DNA of 64,000 nt from Phlegmacium glaucopus (Eukaryota; Basidiomycota; Agaricomycetes; Agaricales; Cortinariaceae): assembly GCA_015039465.1 (NCBI GenBank), contig MU130532.1, positions 135,494 to 199,493 on the forward strand, written 5' to 3'. The notes beneath the pieces were generated by a model. That model had not been told where the DNA came from, did not search any database, and was given only the letters and a program-made list of their open reading frames with translations. The translations under genes and the position numbers were made by a program. This document shows, one piece after another, positions 11,150 to 21,811 of this stretch (positions within the stretch are counted from its first letter, which is position 1; each line of letters begins with the position of its first letter).

Positions 11150-11750
11150 TATATACTATAATAAATCCAAATTATTGAAATAAACAAGCAAAGTGTGACT
11201 CAGACTAGCAGTACTTTACAGTGCCCCACGCTTCCAAGTGGAATCCAAGTGGAATCCAAGCAATCTGAGTGGAGTCTGCTTGGAGTCCAAGTCCAGTACT
11301 TTACTAAGTTAACTTTTATTTTATTTATTATTTAATTTTCTAGTTAAAAAGAGGTGGTTTGAGGGTGTGGGGTTCAATTGGATTCTTTTGCAATATACAT
11401 ATTATTTCCTTTTCTTTAACATTAGATCAATGATAAACTCTATGTAATTAAATGGATGGATTGGGTCAAAATATATACTTATTATTAATAAGAAACTTGT
11501 CATTGTCTATCATTATGTTATTTGCAGGCATTGATTAGAATAAATAAAAATAAAACCCCCTGTGAAGGAGGGTATAGCTACCATCAGGCATTGCTAGTTA
11601 AAATAAAATAAATTACCCCCCCCAACCAGGAGGGGTTGCTTATGCCTCATTGTTGTTTGTTCATTGTTGTTGTTGTTCCATACATGTGTACATGCATCAT
11701 CATCTGTTTGTCTGTTGTCTGTGTGTATGTGTGTTGTTGTCTGTTTGTTT

Positions 11751-11885
11751 GTCATCCATGCATATGTGCATTGTCATCTATTCATATGTCGTCCATGCAT
11801 ATGTGCATTGTCATCTATTCATTTGTCGTCCATGCATATGTGCATTGTCATCTATTCATTTGTCGTCCATGCATACATGTGTCAT
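11751..11885. repeat. Minisatellite, 37-bp unit, about 3.5 copies
   Basis: CATATGTGCATTGTCATCTA recurs at 11761, 11798 and 11835, with a variant at 11872, exactly 37 bp apart. Frames across it give Cys/His/Val-rich repetitive peptides in all phases, so I do not call a gene. Confidence 0.8.
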
Positions 11886-12156
11886 TGTCTGTTCATCATT
11901 GTTTGTTTGTGCATGTGTTGTTGTCTGTTTGTTGTCATTTGTGCATGCATGTGTCATCATATGTTTGTTTGTTGTTTGTATGTTGTGTTAAAAGTGTTTT
12001 TTTTGTCCAGCTGTAGTTACCATCATCATCAGTTACAATAAAATACCCCCCAATGAGGGGGGGTTTTATATTTGTCTGTCGGTCATCATCATTTGCTGTC
12101 ATGTTTTTGTTGTTGAGTTGTTGCCAATGAGAATTAAAAAAAACCCCCCTGGTGAA

Positions 12157-12262
12157 GGGGGGGTGGTGTGCTGTGGTGAAGTGGGGGGTGGTGTGTTGTA
12201 GTGGAGGTGGTGGTGTGCTGTGGAGGTGGTGGGTGTGTTGTGGTGGTGGTGGTTTGGTCGAT
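12157..12262. repeat. GTG/GTT-rich simple repeat tract
   Basis: Irregular GGTGGTG and TGTTGTGGTGG words; a related GTTGTTGTTG tract runs at about 12370-12450. Both lie inside the 1.7-kb element. Confidence 0.6.
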
Positions 12263-12943
12263 GTAGTCATCATATCGGTAGTTCATCATTAGTAGAGTGA
12301 AATTAATTGAAAAAAAATTTGAAAAAAAAACCAAGACCCCCCCCTAGCGAGGAGGGTAGCCACATTCATTGTTGTTGTTGTAATTGGTGTTGTTGGTGGT
12401 TGTGGTTCATTGTTGTTGTTGTTGGTGGTTGTGGTTTGTTGTTGTTGTTGCAGGTTGTCACTGTGGTTCATTGTTGCCGTCTGTCCTCTTGGTTTGCTGT
12501 TGTGGTTGTGAGATGACATGCAGTTGTTTGTTGATTTGTGAGATGTGTCACATGTGGTCACATGACATGACATGACCACCTTGTGGCCTAAACAAAATAC
12601 ATTATTCTGATGGTAGATATCCAGTTTTATTATATAACTTAAACATTGTTATATAATTTTACTTATTTTAATAATAAGATTTATTTCTGTGTTACTTCAG
12701 AATTGGGAATCTGCTTGGAATCCACTTGGAATCCACTTGGAATTGAGTTGGAATTCTCAATTCAGACTCAGAGTCTGAGCAGATTCCAAGTGGAATACAT
12801 TCCAACCAAAGTCATGAAATTGAGGGGGTTACCTGCCAGAAAATATTCCACTTGGAGTCCGAGTTTGCTCCTCGGAATGCTTGGAATCCACTTGGATTCC
12901 ATTTGGATTCCAAGTGGAAACTGTGGGGCACTGTAAAGACCTC

Positions 12944-13390
12944 CAGAGCTTCTGAGTGTTAGGGGATACTCATTGTATCTGCCCCTAGGTATGCTTAGCA
13001 TTCATTATTACTTTTACTCTATGATTGTATTACATGCCGTGTTCCTGACCTACCCTTTATGGACACCTTCTTATTGTAGTAGTAGTTGACCCTTCACCGA
13101 TGACATCATAACCAATGTCAGTTCTATTCTTGGTATCTACCTCACCCTACCTTCTATTATGTACTAGCCATATGTAGTCGTATTAGCTCCCACACATGTA
13201 GTATAAAGGTGTAAGGTGCTTATCAAAGATAAGCACCTTAGAATTCAACTTGATTCCCGGGTTCCCATCTCCTCTAACACTGAGACTGTGGCAGTCAGAA
13301 AGAGAGAAAGATGACCATATAGAAATCCTGACTGCTACCACTTATATGAAGACTACACCCTTTCCCTTGACTTGTGTCTCATCACATACT
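12944..13390. other. Spacer with one perfect short hairpin
   Basis: 13212-13224 and 13228-13240 form a 13-bp perfect inverted repeat with an AAA loop (GGTGCTTATC...GATAAGCACC). No gene is recognised. Confidence 0.5.
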
Positions 13391-13447
13391 ACATCAGCAA
13401 ACTCCAATTTTTTGTCACCATGACAAAAAATTGGAGTTTGCTGATGT
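13391..13447. repeat. Perfect hairpin MITE, CATCAGCAAACTC family, copy 1
   Basis: Arms 13391-13417 and 13421-13447 are perfect 27-bp inverted copies around CCA. The core CATCAG...CTGATG is flanked by TA on both sides, as expected for Tc1/mariner-type insertion. A longer relative lies at 22777-22865. Confidence 0.75.
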
Positions 13448-13474
13448 AGGCTAGAATCCTCAGTTTACTGTTAT

Positions 13475-14031
13475 TGTTACAACTCAGTCACAGGTTGCTC
13501 CATCACCAGTTCCAATGGAGCTGTGGCCAGAATGCATGACTCTGACTCCATGACTATTACTCCTCCTTCTTTCAGATCCAACAGTTATCTGTATTATTCC
13601 ATCCCTACCACCATTACTCCAAGCTGGTCCCCAACTTTATCAACATCTTATGTTATCAGTCATCTTTGTCAGCATCCTCTGTCATCAACCCCTTGTCATA
13701 TGACAAGTATCTTATCAGTGGATGACTCATTCAAGAATGCAGGACTTTCTGGGGGCAGAATGGAGTGCATTATTTTAGTCTTTTACATTTTGATGTTATC
13801 TTTGATATTATTTAAGTACTCAGGCTTGTATGTTTTTCCCTCAACTTAGCTTCTCCACTTCATCCCCTCTCTAAGTTCTCTCAGCTACTAATTACCACTC
13901 TATCCCTTTCTGGCTCCAAAGTTTAGGACAACAAAGGTGTTGGGCAGCATAGCACATATGCTGAGGTTGAAGTCCTAATCCATTACTGTCCTTTCTGTCC
14001 ATTTACTCTGTCCAATATTCCAAGCTTAACA
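13475..14031 (+). mobile_element. Degraded solo LTR of the Gypsy family, with target duplication
   Basis: Starts TGTTAC and ends CTTAACA, 557 bp, and shares blocks with the LTRs at 42041 and 57494 (GAATGCAGGAC, TTTAAGTACTC, GCTGAGG). GTTAT occurs directly outside both ends (13470-13474 and 14032-14036). This indicates insertion followed by LTR-LTR recombination. Most CpGs of the younger copies are TpG or CpA here. Confidence 0.8.
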
Positions 14032-14631
14032 GTTATCCTCTGTTCATATCAGAAATATCTCAGCACTCCTCTGCAGAGCTCTGTTCTCATTTGGGCTCAC
14101 ATCTGATGTAAATCACTGGGAAACTTATTATCAACATCTGTCAAGTTCAAAAAAAAATGTCAAATTGTGTGGAAACTTACCCTAAAGTTAAGTGAAAGTT
14201 TTTGTTTATAAAATATTTTAACCCATGCTTGAAACAGGTATAAAATGTTCCATTCTATTTAATTTACAATACTGTAGAAATACTCATTTATGCAACTTTC
14301 CACTTGAATAGTATTTGTCGTAGATTTGGTATTAACAAGGGCATTAAGAATGAAAGATCTTACAAAGTATTTTGTCCAAGAAAAATAATACATTGTACAA
14401 ATACAAAAAATATTTGCCCCCTTGAGCCCTCACTGAATGAGTCCATAAGGGTGTCACTTGATGGTAGTACTGCATTTAAAATTCCTTCAGAAATTTTTAG
14501 TGAGATTGAATGAGAGCATAGTAGAACAAGCAAAATGGCACTGGATGGCATTGACTGGGTATAATTTGAGAGTGCCAACTTCATGACTCCAAATCTGAGT
14601 ATGAAGCAATGGAGTTGGAGCTTGTTCAGAT
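14032..14631. other. CpG-poor spacer, no recognised gene
   Basis: A 69-residue open frame at 14304-14513 (MNSICRRFGINKGIKNERSY) shows no motif I know and is not supported further. Confidence 0.35.
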
Positions 14632-15096
14632 ATGTTCACTGCATTTTGTATCCCAGCATCAATTGAACTCATCATGGATGATTTGCAGGTTATCGCAGGT
14701 GTCAATGGGCCATCATCCAATACAGGATCAAACAAGGGAGACAAACCCTGGTCTGAGGCAGAGATCCAGGCCTTCATCCACTTTCTACATGAACATCACT
14801 CTCAGTCAAGTGGTGGGAACTTCAAGCCCTCAATTTGGAATGCTCTTGTTGTAGAGCTTAACAAGACATTCCATACCTCTCAAACTGCACCTGCAGTAAA
14901 GAGAAAATATGGGATAGTAAGATTGTTCTTGTTTTTTTACCATTTCTTACCATTTTTAACAGTTGAAGCATGGCAGTCAGTGCTCTTGATGTTTGGAACA
15001 AGAAGACAGGCCGAGGTAATGTTGGCCCTTCATCTTCTGTCATTCTTGTGCAGGGAGAGGAGAAGTTTTTTGAAGAGCACATAAGTCATAAACAGG
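14632..15096 (+). pseudogene. SANT/Myb-like DNA-binding protein fragment
   Basis: GDKPWSEAEIQAFIHFLHEH, followed by NFKPSIWNALVVELNKTF and VKRKYGI, is the Myb/SANT-like domain found in fungal proteins that accompany Harbinger and related transposons. A probable intron (GTAAGATTG...TTTTTAACAG, about 14917-14961) leads to a second exon readable as SALDVWNKKTGRGNVGPSSS up to about 15096, followed by a donor-like GTACAT. The large transposon at 15199 begins about 100 bp downstream, so it may have cut the gene. Whether this fragment is a host gene or a transposon gene is unclear. Confidence 0.5.
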
Positions 15097-15211
15097 TACA
15101 TTTCAGTGTATAATACCTACAATAATCTATATCTGATAGCAGATATAGCAAAAGATAGCACTTCAAAGCCTCCATGGCAAGACCTTTGTTCATTATGAGA
15201 GGTTTTTACTA

Positions 15212-15500
15212 TCCCCCCTTATTCCACATGGAATCCACCCAATTCCACATGGATTCCACATGGATTCCATCATTCCATATGGAATATGTTTTGGCTCAGA
15301 TCCCACCCATTTTAGGCTCTTCATTCCATGTGGAATCTGTATGGATTCCATGTGGAATGACAAGGGAACAGCCAAATTCCATATGAAATGATGGAATGTC
15401 CACATGGATTCCACATGGATTCCAGGTGGAATAAAGCCACAGATTCCATGTATATTCCATATGGACTCCACTATTTCCATCTCTATTCCATATGGAATAA
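15212..15500. repeat. Left subterminal array of TTCCACATGGAATCC palindromes
   Basis: ATTCCACATGGAATCC, TTCCATATGGAAT and one-base variants recur more than ten times with irregular spacing. Because the word is its own complement, it appears on both strands. These are candidate transposase binding sites. The matching array at the right end is 21812-21957. Confidence 0.7.
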
Positions 15501-15538
15501 CCATTAATATAATTTGTAGTGTCTTTGAAAAAATATAA

Positions 15539-15615
15539 GTGATACCAGCATGAATTGAACCAAGGACCTTATGATCAACAAATCCAGTGCTCCAGCCCAC
15601 TAAGCCACAGTGCCA
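15539..15615 (-). other. tRNA-like sequence (tRNA relic or SINE head)
   Basis: Read on the minus strand this gives TGGCTTAGTGG (15607-15597), a good pol III A box, and GGTTCAATTCA (15561-15551), a good B box. They are spaced as in a tRNA, and a D-arm-like GCTT...GAGC is present. The acceptor and T stems do not pair well and no anticodon is certain, so I do not call a functional tRNA. Confidence 0.45.
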
Positions 15616-15660
15616 TTTACATTTGTAGAAAAAATGATTCCAATATTCTATTGCTGACAC

Positions 15661-16236
15661 TAGGGTTACCAAAGTTCAGTTCAGAACTGACTCATGAACC
15701 TGAACTGAACTGATAATTCAGTTCAGGTTCAGGCATTTAGAGATTTATGGTTCATGCAGTTTGAACTGAACTGAACTGCTGAACTGTTAGGTCCTAGAAG
15801 GCCAGGCAATTCTCTTTTGACTTGACAGTTTCTGGAAAGTGATCCTTCAGTAATTTATGAACATTGGAATGGTTTGGCAGTCCTTTTTAGTATGAAATAA
15901 TAGCTAAGGAAGGAGATAATGGCCAGTTGGTATGTGATGTTATTATGTCAGCATAGATTAGTACTGCCTATTTCAGAAAATAAATATAAATCAATGGTTT
16001 TCTGTGTTCTAAAGGAGTTCTGAGATCATATATAAAATCATATATAAGTGGAAATCAAGCGGCTAAGGGCTAAGGATGGTCTTTGTACAATAAATTTTCA
16101 GAAAAAGGTAAAATTTCAGATTTTATAATGGTTCTTCAGTTCAGTTCAGTTTGAACCAGTTCTTAAATGGTTCAGTTCAGTTCAGTTCAGGCTGAGGAGG
16201 TGAAGAACTGAACTGAACTGAACTTTTGTAACCCTA
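15661..16236. mobile_element. hAT-like non-autonomous element with GTTCAG subterminal repeats
   Basis: TAGGGTTAC...GTAACCCTA inverted ends, 576 bp, flanked by a perfect 8-bp duplication GCTGACAC (15653-15660 and 16237-16244). The first and last about 100 bp are runs of GTTCAGTTCAG / CTGAACTGAAC. No transposase is encoded. TSD length and TAGNG ends are typical of hAT elements. Confidence 0.85.
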
Positions 16237-16454
16237 GCTGACACATGGCCCATGTGCATACCCAAATATGGGTGCTTTTCACCCATCGCTTCCCACCCTC
16301 CCCCATCACTTCCCACCCTTTCCCACCACCAACTCTAGCCTTGACATCCATCACAACCACCCACTGCCCACCACTGTCACAACTACCCACCACTTCTGCT
16401 GCACCATCATCACCAGCTCTATACCTACCACCTCCACCCACCTTTTGAGTCACG

Positions 16455-18783
16455 ATGCCACCTCATCGAGGCAAGAAGCCAGCCACAACATTGCCAGCAG
16501 CATCACCCCCTCAGCCCTCCCGAACACACAAATGTGGGCCGTCAAACACAGATGACAATTCCAGCAAACCAAGCACAAAGAAGGCTCAGGGCAACAATGA
16601 GGGCACAAATCCTAAGAGAACAAGGAAACCAAGGTAAGTACCCCCCCCCATTTGAAACATGGACTCACGCTGACTGTGTAATGACCCCTTTCAGGAAAAC
16701 TAGCAGCATTAAGGCTGCAGAGGCTGCCAGCAAGGCACCTCCTGCTAATGTCCCCTGTTCCCCTTTTTTTAGCTAGAAACTGACATATTTAAGCACTGAG
16801 CAGGTACTCAAGGGCGCCTCTGTTGCTTCTCTCAAGCATCCCCGTGCCCCAGATGCCAAACATATGCCCCCCCCCCCCTACCATTCCAGGTGCTTGCCTC
16901 TGTCATGCTGAGTGCCTTGCTAAGGTAGTCAAACAACCACCAAGCAATGAGGACAACACAAGTGAAAAACATGACAACAAAGACAACAACAACAAAGTCA
17001 AAGACACCAGCAACAAGAATAATGATGATGAAGACAATGCAGTCAAAGACAACAAAGATGATGTGGCCGAAGATGAAGACAACACAGTAGAAATTGCCAG
17101 CAATGACAATGCCACTGACAGCAACAAAATTGAGCAAGGAACCAGGGCTGATGCCCACAAAGACCAGACTGATGAAATTGAGGATGCCGGCAGTGATACC
17201 GGGAGCGATGAAATTGAGGACACCGGCAATGATACCAGGAGTGACAACAACAGCCCTGTCATCTCCATCATCCCTCCTGTCTCCCCCATTGTCCTTGTTG
17301 TCAAAGGTATTTCTTATTTCTTATTTCTCTTGTTTTTCTTGTCTAATTTATTTATTTTAGTATCAACTCCACCCATGAACCCTGTCCTTGATCAAGGTAG
17401 TCTTATTTCTCTCTCATCTTTCTTGTCTAAATTATTTATTTTAGTACCAACTCTACCTATGAACCCTGTCCTTGATCAAGGTAGTCTTATTTCTCTCTCA
17501 TTTTTCTTGTCTAATTGATTTATTTTAGTATCTACTCCATCCATGAAACCTGTCCCTGATCAAGGTAATTCAATTTTATTTATTTTGTATTGTTTTGAAT
17601 TTTTGAAAGATGTTGCAATGGGAAGTCCACCACCTCTCCATGGGTCTTCTCGGATGACAGATGGTTTTATCTGAGGCAGGGCCTATGGTAATGTACTCAA
17701 TCATGCTGACTTCAATTATGAGGATGATGAACATACCTTGGTTAAACCACAACTCACATTCAAGATTTATATTTATGTTGAGACTGGTGATGTGTTGGCA
17801 TTAAACAAGGTTCCCAATTTCACTTTGCAGCTTCCAGTATCTGTTTTTATCTTGTCTGGATCCTCTCTTCTTGCTAAGCCTGTGTTGGAGAAGGCTACAC
17901 AACTTCATGCTTCCATCATTGGTGAGTATTATTATTAATATTATTATTTAAATTGAACCAGATCTACTTTGGATTACAACATATTTTTTTCATTCTGATC
18001 TTTCTGGCCGCTGGCTCTGGAATTTACAAGGACAGTATCTCTTTGTTCTTGAGACCAATGAAGAGGTCACATCAGATAAGTGATTGCTAGCTTCTTTCAA
18101 ACAATGCTTCTGTTCATTCCTTTAGGATTCTTAATCCTGTACTGGCTGGTCCATCAACTTCTCTTTCACATTACACCCCATCCAACACAGATTCATGCCC
18201 AGAGACACCATCAGAGCTACCAAACTCAAAGAGTCGTTGACTCAACCAGAAGCTCATCACTCTTCTCACTGATAACAACATTGAGTTTGATTGTGACCTT
18301 TGCCAAAACATTAATAAACCTTCTCTTCAGACAATATATCAGTGATACTGTGCAGTCAATGAAATTCATCATCAAATTGACCATCTGAGGAAGGAACGGC
18401 CTTGGGCTGACTCCACACCCACAAAAGCAGAAATCATAAATCTCTTTGTTGCCAAAACAACTTGGCATAGCTCTTATGCTACCTCAATCTCAGCTGCTAA
18501 AAAACATGAGGAAATGAGGGCTTGGCTGGCTGAGGAAGTTGGTTGTGTATCAGAGGAAGAGCTTTGGGATGAGGCAAAGGACAATTACACTATGAAGGAT
18601 TTGGAGGACTGGTTGGAGAAGAAGGATGGGAAGAAGGTAAAGGTGGTCAAAAAAGGAAAGGCAAAAGATATTGTGAAGGGAAAGGAGCAGGCAGATATTA
18701 GTATGGAAGGAAAGGTTACTGAGAAGGGAAAGCAGAAGAAGGAGGTAACAAAGTCACAGAACAAAAAGAAATCCACTGGGTAG
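16455..18783 (+). CDS. Companion gene of the KDZ-like transposon, spliced, unknown function
   Basis: The gene starts MPPHRGKKPATTLPAASPPQ and runs basic and Pro-rich to RTRKPR, where a GTAAGT donor at about 16634 opens an intron ending TTTCAG at 16696. An Asp/Asn/Glu-rich segment follows (about 16940-17250), then three tandem 36-bp exons, and then a block encoding LPVSVFILSGSSLLAKPV (about 17575-17920). After further introns it reads LRKERPWADSTPTKAEI and a Lys-rich tail to TGG TAG at 18781. A TGA at about 17670 (GFI*GRAYGN) may be a changed codon. I do not recognise the family. Position inside the transposon suggests an accessory protein. The exact number of introns and whether this is one gene or two are uncertain. 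Confidence 0.45.
17307..17564 (+). repeat. Tandem array of 84-bp exon-plus-intron units
   Basis: Three 36-bp exons (17361-17396, 17445-17480, 17529-17564) each encode one version of VSTPPMNPVLDQ. They are separated by two 48-bp introns (17397-17444, 17481-17528), with a similar intron before the first. Each intron has GT...TTTAG borders and a CTAA-type branch site. All junctions are phase 1. Confidence 0.75.
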
Positions 18784-19482
18784 GTAATTTACTCTGTAAA
18801 ATTTCAAATTTGTATTTGTATTTGGGTTACCATGTCTGATATATTTGGTGCTTTGATTAAGAGGCTCAACACTGGCATGCTAACCTCTTGCCAAGTTCTA
18901 TCTCTGCTATACCTTGGCCTTTCAATATTTTGGCAGATGATTGTGTCTATGCCATTATTTGGTACCTTGATAGTTTTACTATTTTTCTGTCCTGGGGTTC
19001 AGGCAGCAGGTCCTGAAAGTGCATTCCCAAACATCTCATTTGAAATATTCAGTACTTTTATTGAAAGTACCTTTGGTCCAAAGATTTTATTGAGCACAGT
19101 TCTAATGCTCTTATTTACACTCAATGAGAACATTGATCTTCTGAACTTGCATGCACACAGCCAGAATCCACAGTTTAACTATGAGCAAAAGCATAGCTCA
19201 AGTACTTGGATGAATGCACTATCTCATGCTATTCAACAGAAGACAAATCAGAAAAAAATGAAATCACTATTCAAACAGAATGAAATGCCGGATGATTTAA
19301 CAGGATCAGAGGCTAGAGAGCTCATGAGTATTAAATTGGATTCCTTTGCAAATTTATTGAGTTTAAACCCTTTTGGGCCTAATGGACAACTCATCAAAAA
19401 ACTCTGTCCTATTTCAAATGATAACATCCAACTAATTTTGGTTCTTTGCCCAACATCTTGTGAATGCATGGATGGGGCATGT

Positions 19483-19827
19483 CAGTACTTTACCCTCCCC
19501 CACACATTCTGCTTGGATCTGAGTGGGTCCGAGCAGATTCTGAGCAGATTCTGAGCAGATTCCAAGTGGATCTAAGCAAATAAGACACAAATTTATTGGG
19601 AAAATACTTCTGTTAAGGTTTTGTTAAGGTTTTGTTAAGGTTTTGTTAAGGTTTTTGTTAAGGTTTTTTTAGGGCTTTGTTAAGGTTAGGGAGGTATATA
19701 AGTTCCATTCCTAGCAGTCTGAGCAGGTCTGAGCAAATTCCACTTGGAATACACTCAAAAAGTGCTTGGAATATGCTCAGATCCGAGCAGATTCCACTCA
19801 GAATGTGTGGGGGAGAGTAAAGACCTC
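19483..19827. mobile_element. 345-bp non-autonomous relative with CAGTACTTTAC ends
   Basis: The left end CAGTACTTTACCCTCCCCCA and the right end read inverted (GAGGTCTTTACTCTCCCCCA) are inverted repeats followed by GCTTGGA/TCTGAGCAG and TTCCAAGTGGA words. GGGCATGT (19475-19482) and AGGCATGT (19828-19835) flank it, seven of eight bases matching. It interrupts the CxC5/CxC6 gene. Confidence 0.65.
19611..19690. repeat. TTTTGTTAAGG minisatellite, about seven copies
   Basis: An 11-bp unit (GTTAAGGTTTT) repeats with small length changes and ends GTTAAGGTTAGGG. It forms the centre of the 345-bp element. Confidence 0.75.
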
Positions 19828-20128
19828 AGGCATGTGAACCTCACAGTTTTCTAATGTCAACTCGCCTAAACCAAATTCCTGAAGCAACATTGATTAAGGG
19901 CACTAAGATTTATAAAAAGATCTCAGTGTTAAGTGCATATTGCCCAAAATGCAACACAACTTATTTTGTTGATCATAAAACTATGGCCTACCACACCAAA
20001 GGAGGGGAACATACCTCAATGATGCAGCTTATATCAAAATTGGACAAAATACCTATGTTGACCATGTTTTTCCAAATGCTGTTGTTACAAGTTCCATTTA
20101 TGGAATTTGTTCTTTTACCAGTTGGCAT

Positions 20129-20296
20129 TTTTTCGGGGGGGCGGCACTGTCTATCGCTGCATCATGTTTGTTCTCGTCTCTGACTCTCTTTTCCCTAACA
20201 CTTCACACTGCTGTGATGGACAGCAAAAAAAAAAAAAAAGGAACTTGTATATGCCACATGCTTCTGCCATGACAGCCCACACTGACAAGTAAATGG
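20129..20296. mobile_element. Small insertion with A15-type tract inside the CxC gene
   Basis: Coding continuity stops at TTTACCAGTTGGC and resumes at about 20297 with GGTGCCTACAGCTTCCATGC. Between lie CGGGGGGGCGGCACTG and GGACAGCAAAA with a run of about 15 A. The insert contains several CpGs while its host has almost none, so it is young or of different origin. It may be a retroposed small RNA, but I see no pol III boxes. Confidence 0.4.
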
Positions 20297-21811
20297 TGCC
20301 TACAGCTTCCATGCATCAACTGCTGCATATGCAGAGTTCTGGACCAATAGCTTTGGAAAAGCTTATTCTGTCAAGGTTCCAAAGCTTTTATCCAGGAATC
20401 AATTTGTGGTGTTTCTCAGGTATTGGAAATAACATTTGAGACAAATGATAATCTTGCAATTGCTGAGTTAACAAACAAAGCATTTAGTTTGTTGGGTGAG
20501 AATGGAGGAATAAGACTGTCTAATGGACATGCATGCTCAGAGTGTACTCAAGATTACAAAACCACTGCAGATTATGTCCCACTCAATAATGATCCTGCTG
20601 CTGTACTTGGTGTTGATGATGAAAGACATGTTCCAGCTTTAGCTGATGAAAATGCAGGTAATTTAAATGTACCTGATCAAGTTATCAACCAATAAATGCT
20701 GCTCATGCTGTCACAAATTCTCCAGTCAAAATGATAGTCATAGATGGTATTGTTATGGGGCCAACTCATTGTGCTGCAGACAATTGTACTGCAGATCTTT
20801 TAAATGCACGTGGGGAAGCATTTTGTGCCACACATGTCACCAAATTTGGAAATCAATGCCATGTTGTTGGTTGCAGGAATATTAAAGTCAAAAGTACCCA
20901 GGCATGCCCCCAACATCAGCAGGATTGGTTTCAACATCGGCAGTCACGAACAAAATCAACTCTGGCAGGTGTTCAGAGAATGTTGAATCATCAAAATGAA
21001 GGTCTTGCCTGGAATCAAAATGTTGAACAAGATGTACAGCCACATGATGAAGAGGCACCTGAAGCTCAAAGTAAAAATTACTTCAGCCCAGCTCAATTTT
21101 ATTGTGTTGAAACAATTTGTGCTCCATGTGGTGTTGTCATTGCATGGACAAAGTTTGCAAAATCAGAATCACCAACAAAGATTTTAAAATTCCTTGAAGA
21201 TACATATCCTAAGAAGGATACAAGACCAGATTATATATGCATTGACAAAGCATGTTTGGTTCTTTGAACAAGTCTCATCAATGGGTCATGGGAAGAGTGG
21301 AAAGATACAAGCCACCTGATTGTTGATGCATATCATTATACCAATCATCAGGTGGGAGATTTCCTATGCCACAAGTACTGCAATCCAGCACCACTTGATG
21401 GATCAGCACCAAATTTGGTTATTGAGGCAGAAACTGATGCTGGAGTGAAATATTTGAAGTGAGCATTTAATACTCAGGCAAGTGCACAAGTAAATAAATA
21501 GATTGATAAATTTGACCTTTAATACATAGGCATGTGAACAACTAAATGGATGGCTTGGTGGCTTTGAATCTATTTTAAAGCGACTGACACAAACCAACTT
21601 TAATTGGTTTTTGCATGTGATTTTGTTCTATTACACACAACATGTTCTTAACAAACAGGCAGATAATGATACAGAGGAAGTCAATGACCCTGAATATGAA
21701 ACTATTGATTAAAGTAGTTGAAACCCTTTTTGTAATATAGCTAACTCATCAAATGTTTTGTGTAAAAATGAAATCATCAACATGACTTTAGGAATATTTA
21801 AGAACACTTAG

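Larger units (their letters stand above)
11209..12943. mobile_element. Non-autonomous DNA transposon with CTTTACAGTGCCCCAC inverted ends
   Basis: The left end CAGTACTTTACAGTGCCCCA and the right end, read inverted as GAGGTCTTTACAGTGCCCCA, form terminal inverted repeats. Both are followed inward by TTCCAAGTGGAATCC palindromic words (11235-11290 and 12705-12915). The interior holds no gene, only simple repeats. The ends match those of the element at 19483-19827 and resemble the ends of the large element at 15199-21975, so it is probably mobilised by the same transposase. The flanks CAGACTAG and CAGAGCTT agree at only four of eight positions, so target duplication is not established. Confidence 0.55.
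18832..21711 (+). pseudogene. CxC5/CxC6 KDZ-associated protein, probably the transposase of the element
   Basis: The N-terminal part (18832-19482) has hydrophobic segments and LTGSEARELMSIKLDSFANL, then reaches cysteines CPTSCECMDGAC. A 345-bp insertion interrupts it at 19483. It resumes with VLSAYCPKCNTTYFVDHKTM (about 19930), is interrupted again at about 20129-20296, and resumes with STAAYAEFW. A cysteine-rich block follows (CAADNCTADLL, FCATHVTKFGNQCHVVGC, ACPQHQQDWF; about 20770-20930), matching CxC5/CxC6 modules described with KDZ transposons. The C-terminal part has DYICIDKACLVL, LIVDAYHYTNHQ, CNPAPLDGSAPNLV and QACEQLNGWLGGFESILKRL. The Asp, the NH/C/C group and the Glu recall a DDE-type core, but this is inference. 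A TGA at about 21265 and one at about 21460 break the frame. Confidence 0.6.

Noticed and set aside
11751..11885. CRISPR-like array
   Set aside because: The 37-bp units are directly adjacent with no unique spacers, in a fungal genome.
11636..12579. Several overlapping open frames on both strands rich in Cys, His, Val or Thr
   Set aside because: They arise from the 37-bp minisatellite and GTT/GTG tracts; all phases look equally open.
13212..13240. Hairpin as a bacterial-type terminator
   Set aside because: The window is eukaryotic and no T-run or adjacent gene end accompanies it.
15193..15672. Minus-strand 159-residue frame
   Set aside because: It reads through the TTCCACATGGAATCC array and the tRNA-like sequence; repetitive Ile/Pro/Met text is not a protein family.
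16187..16453. Minus-strand Gly-rich frame
   Set aside because: Lies across the hAT end and the start of the companion gene; composition-driven only.
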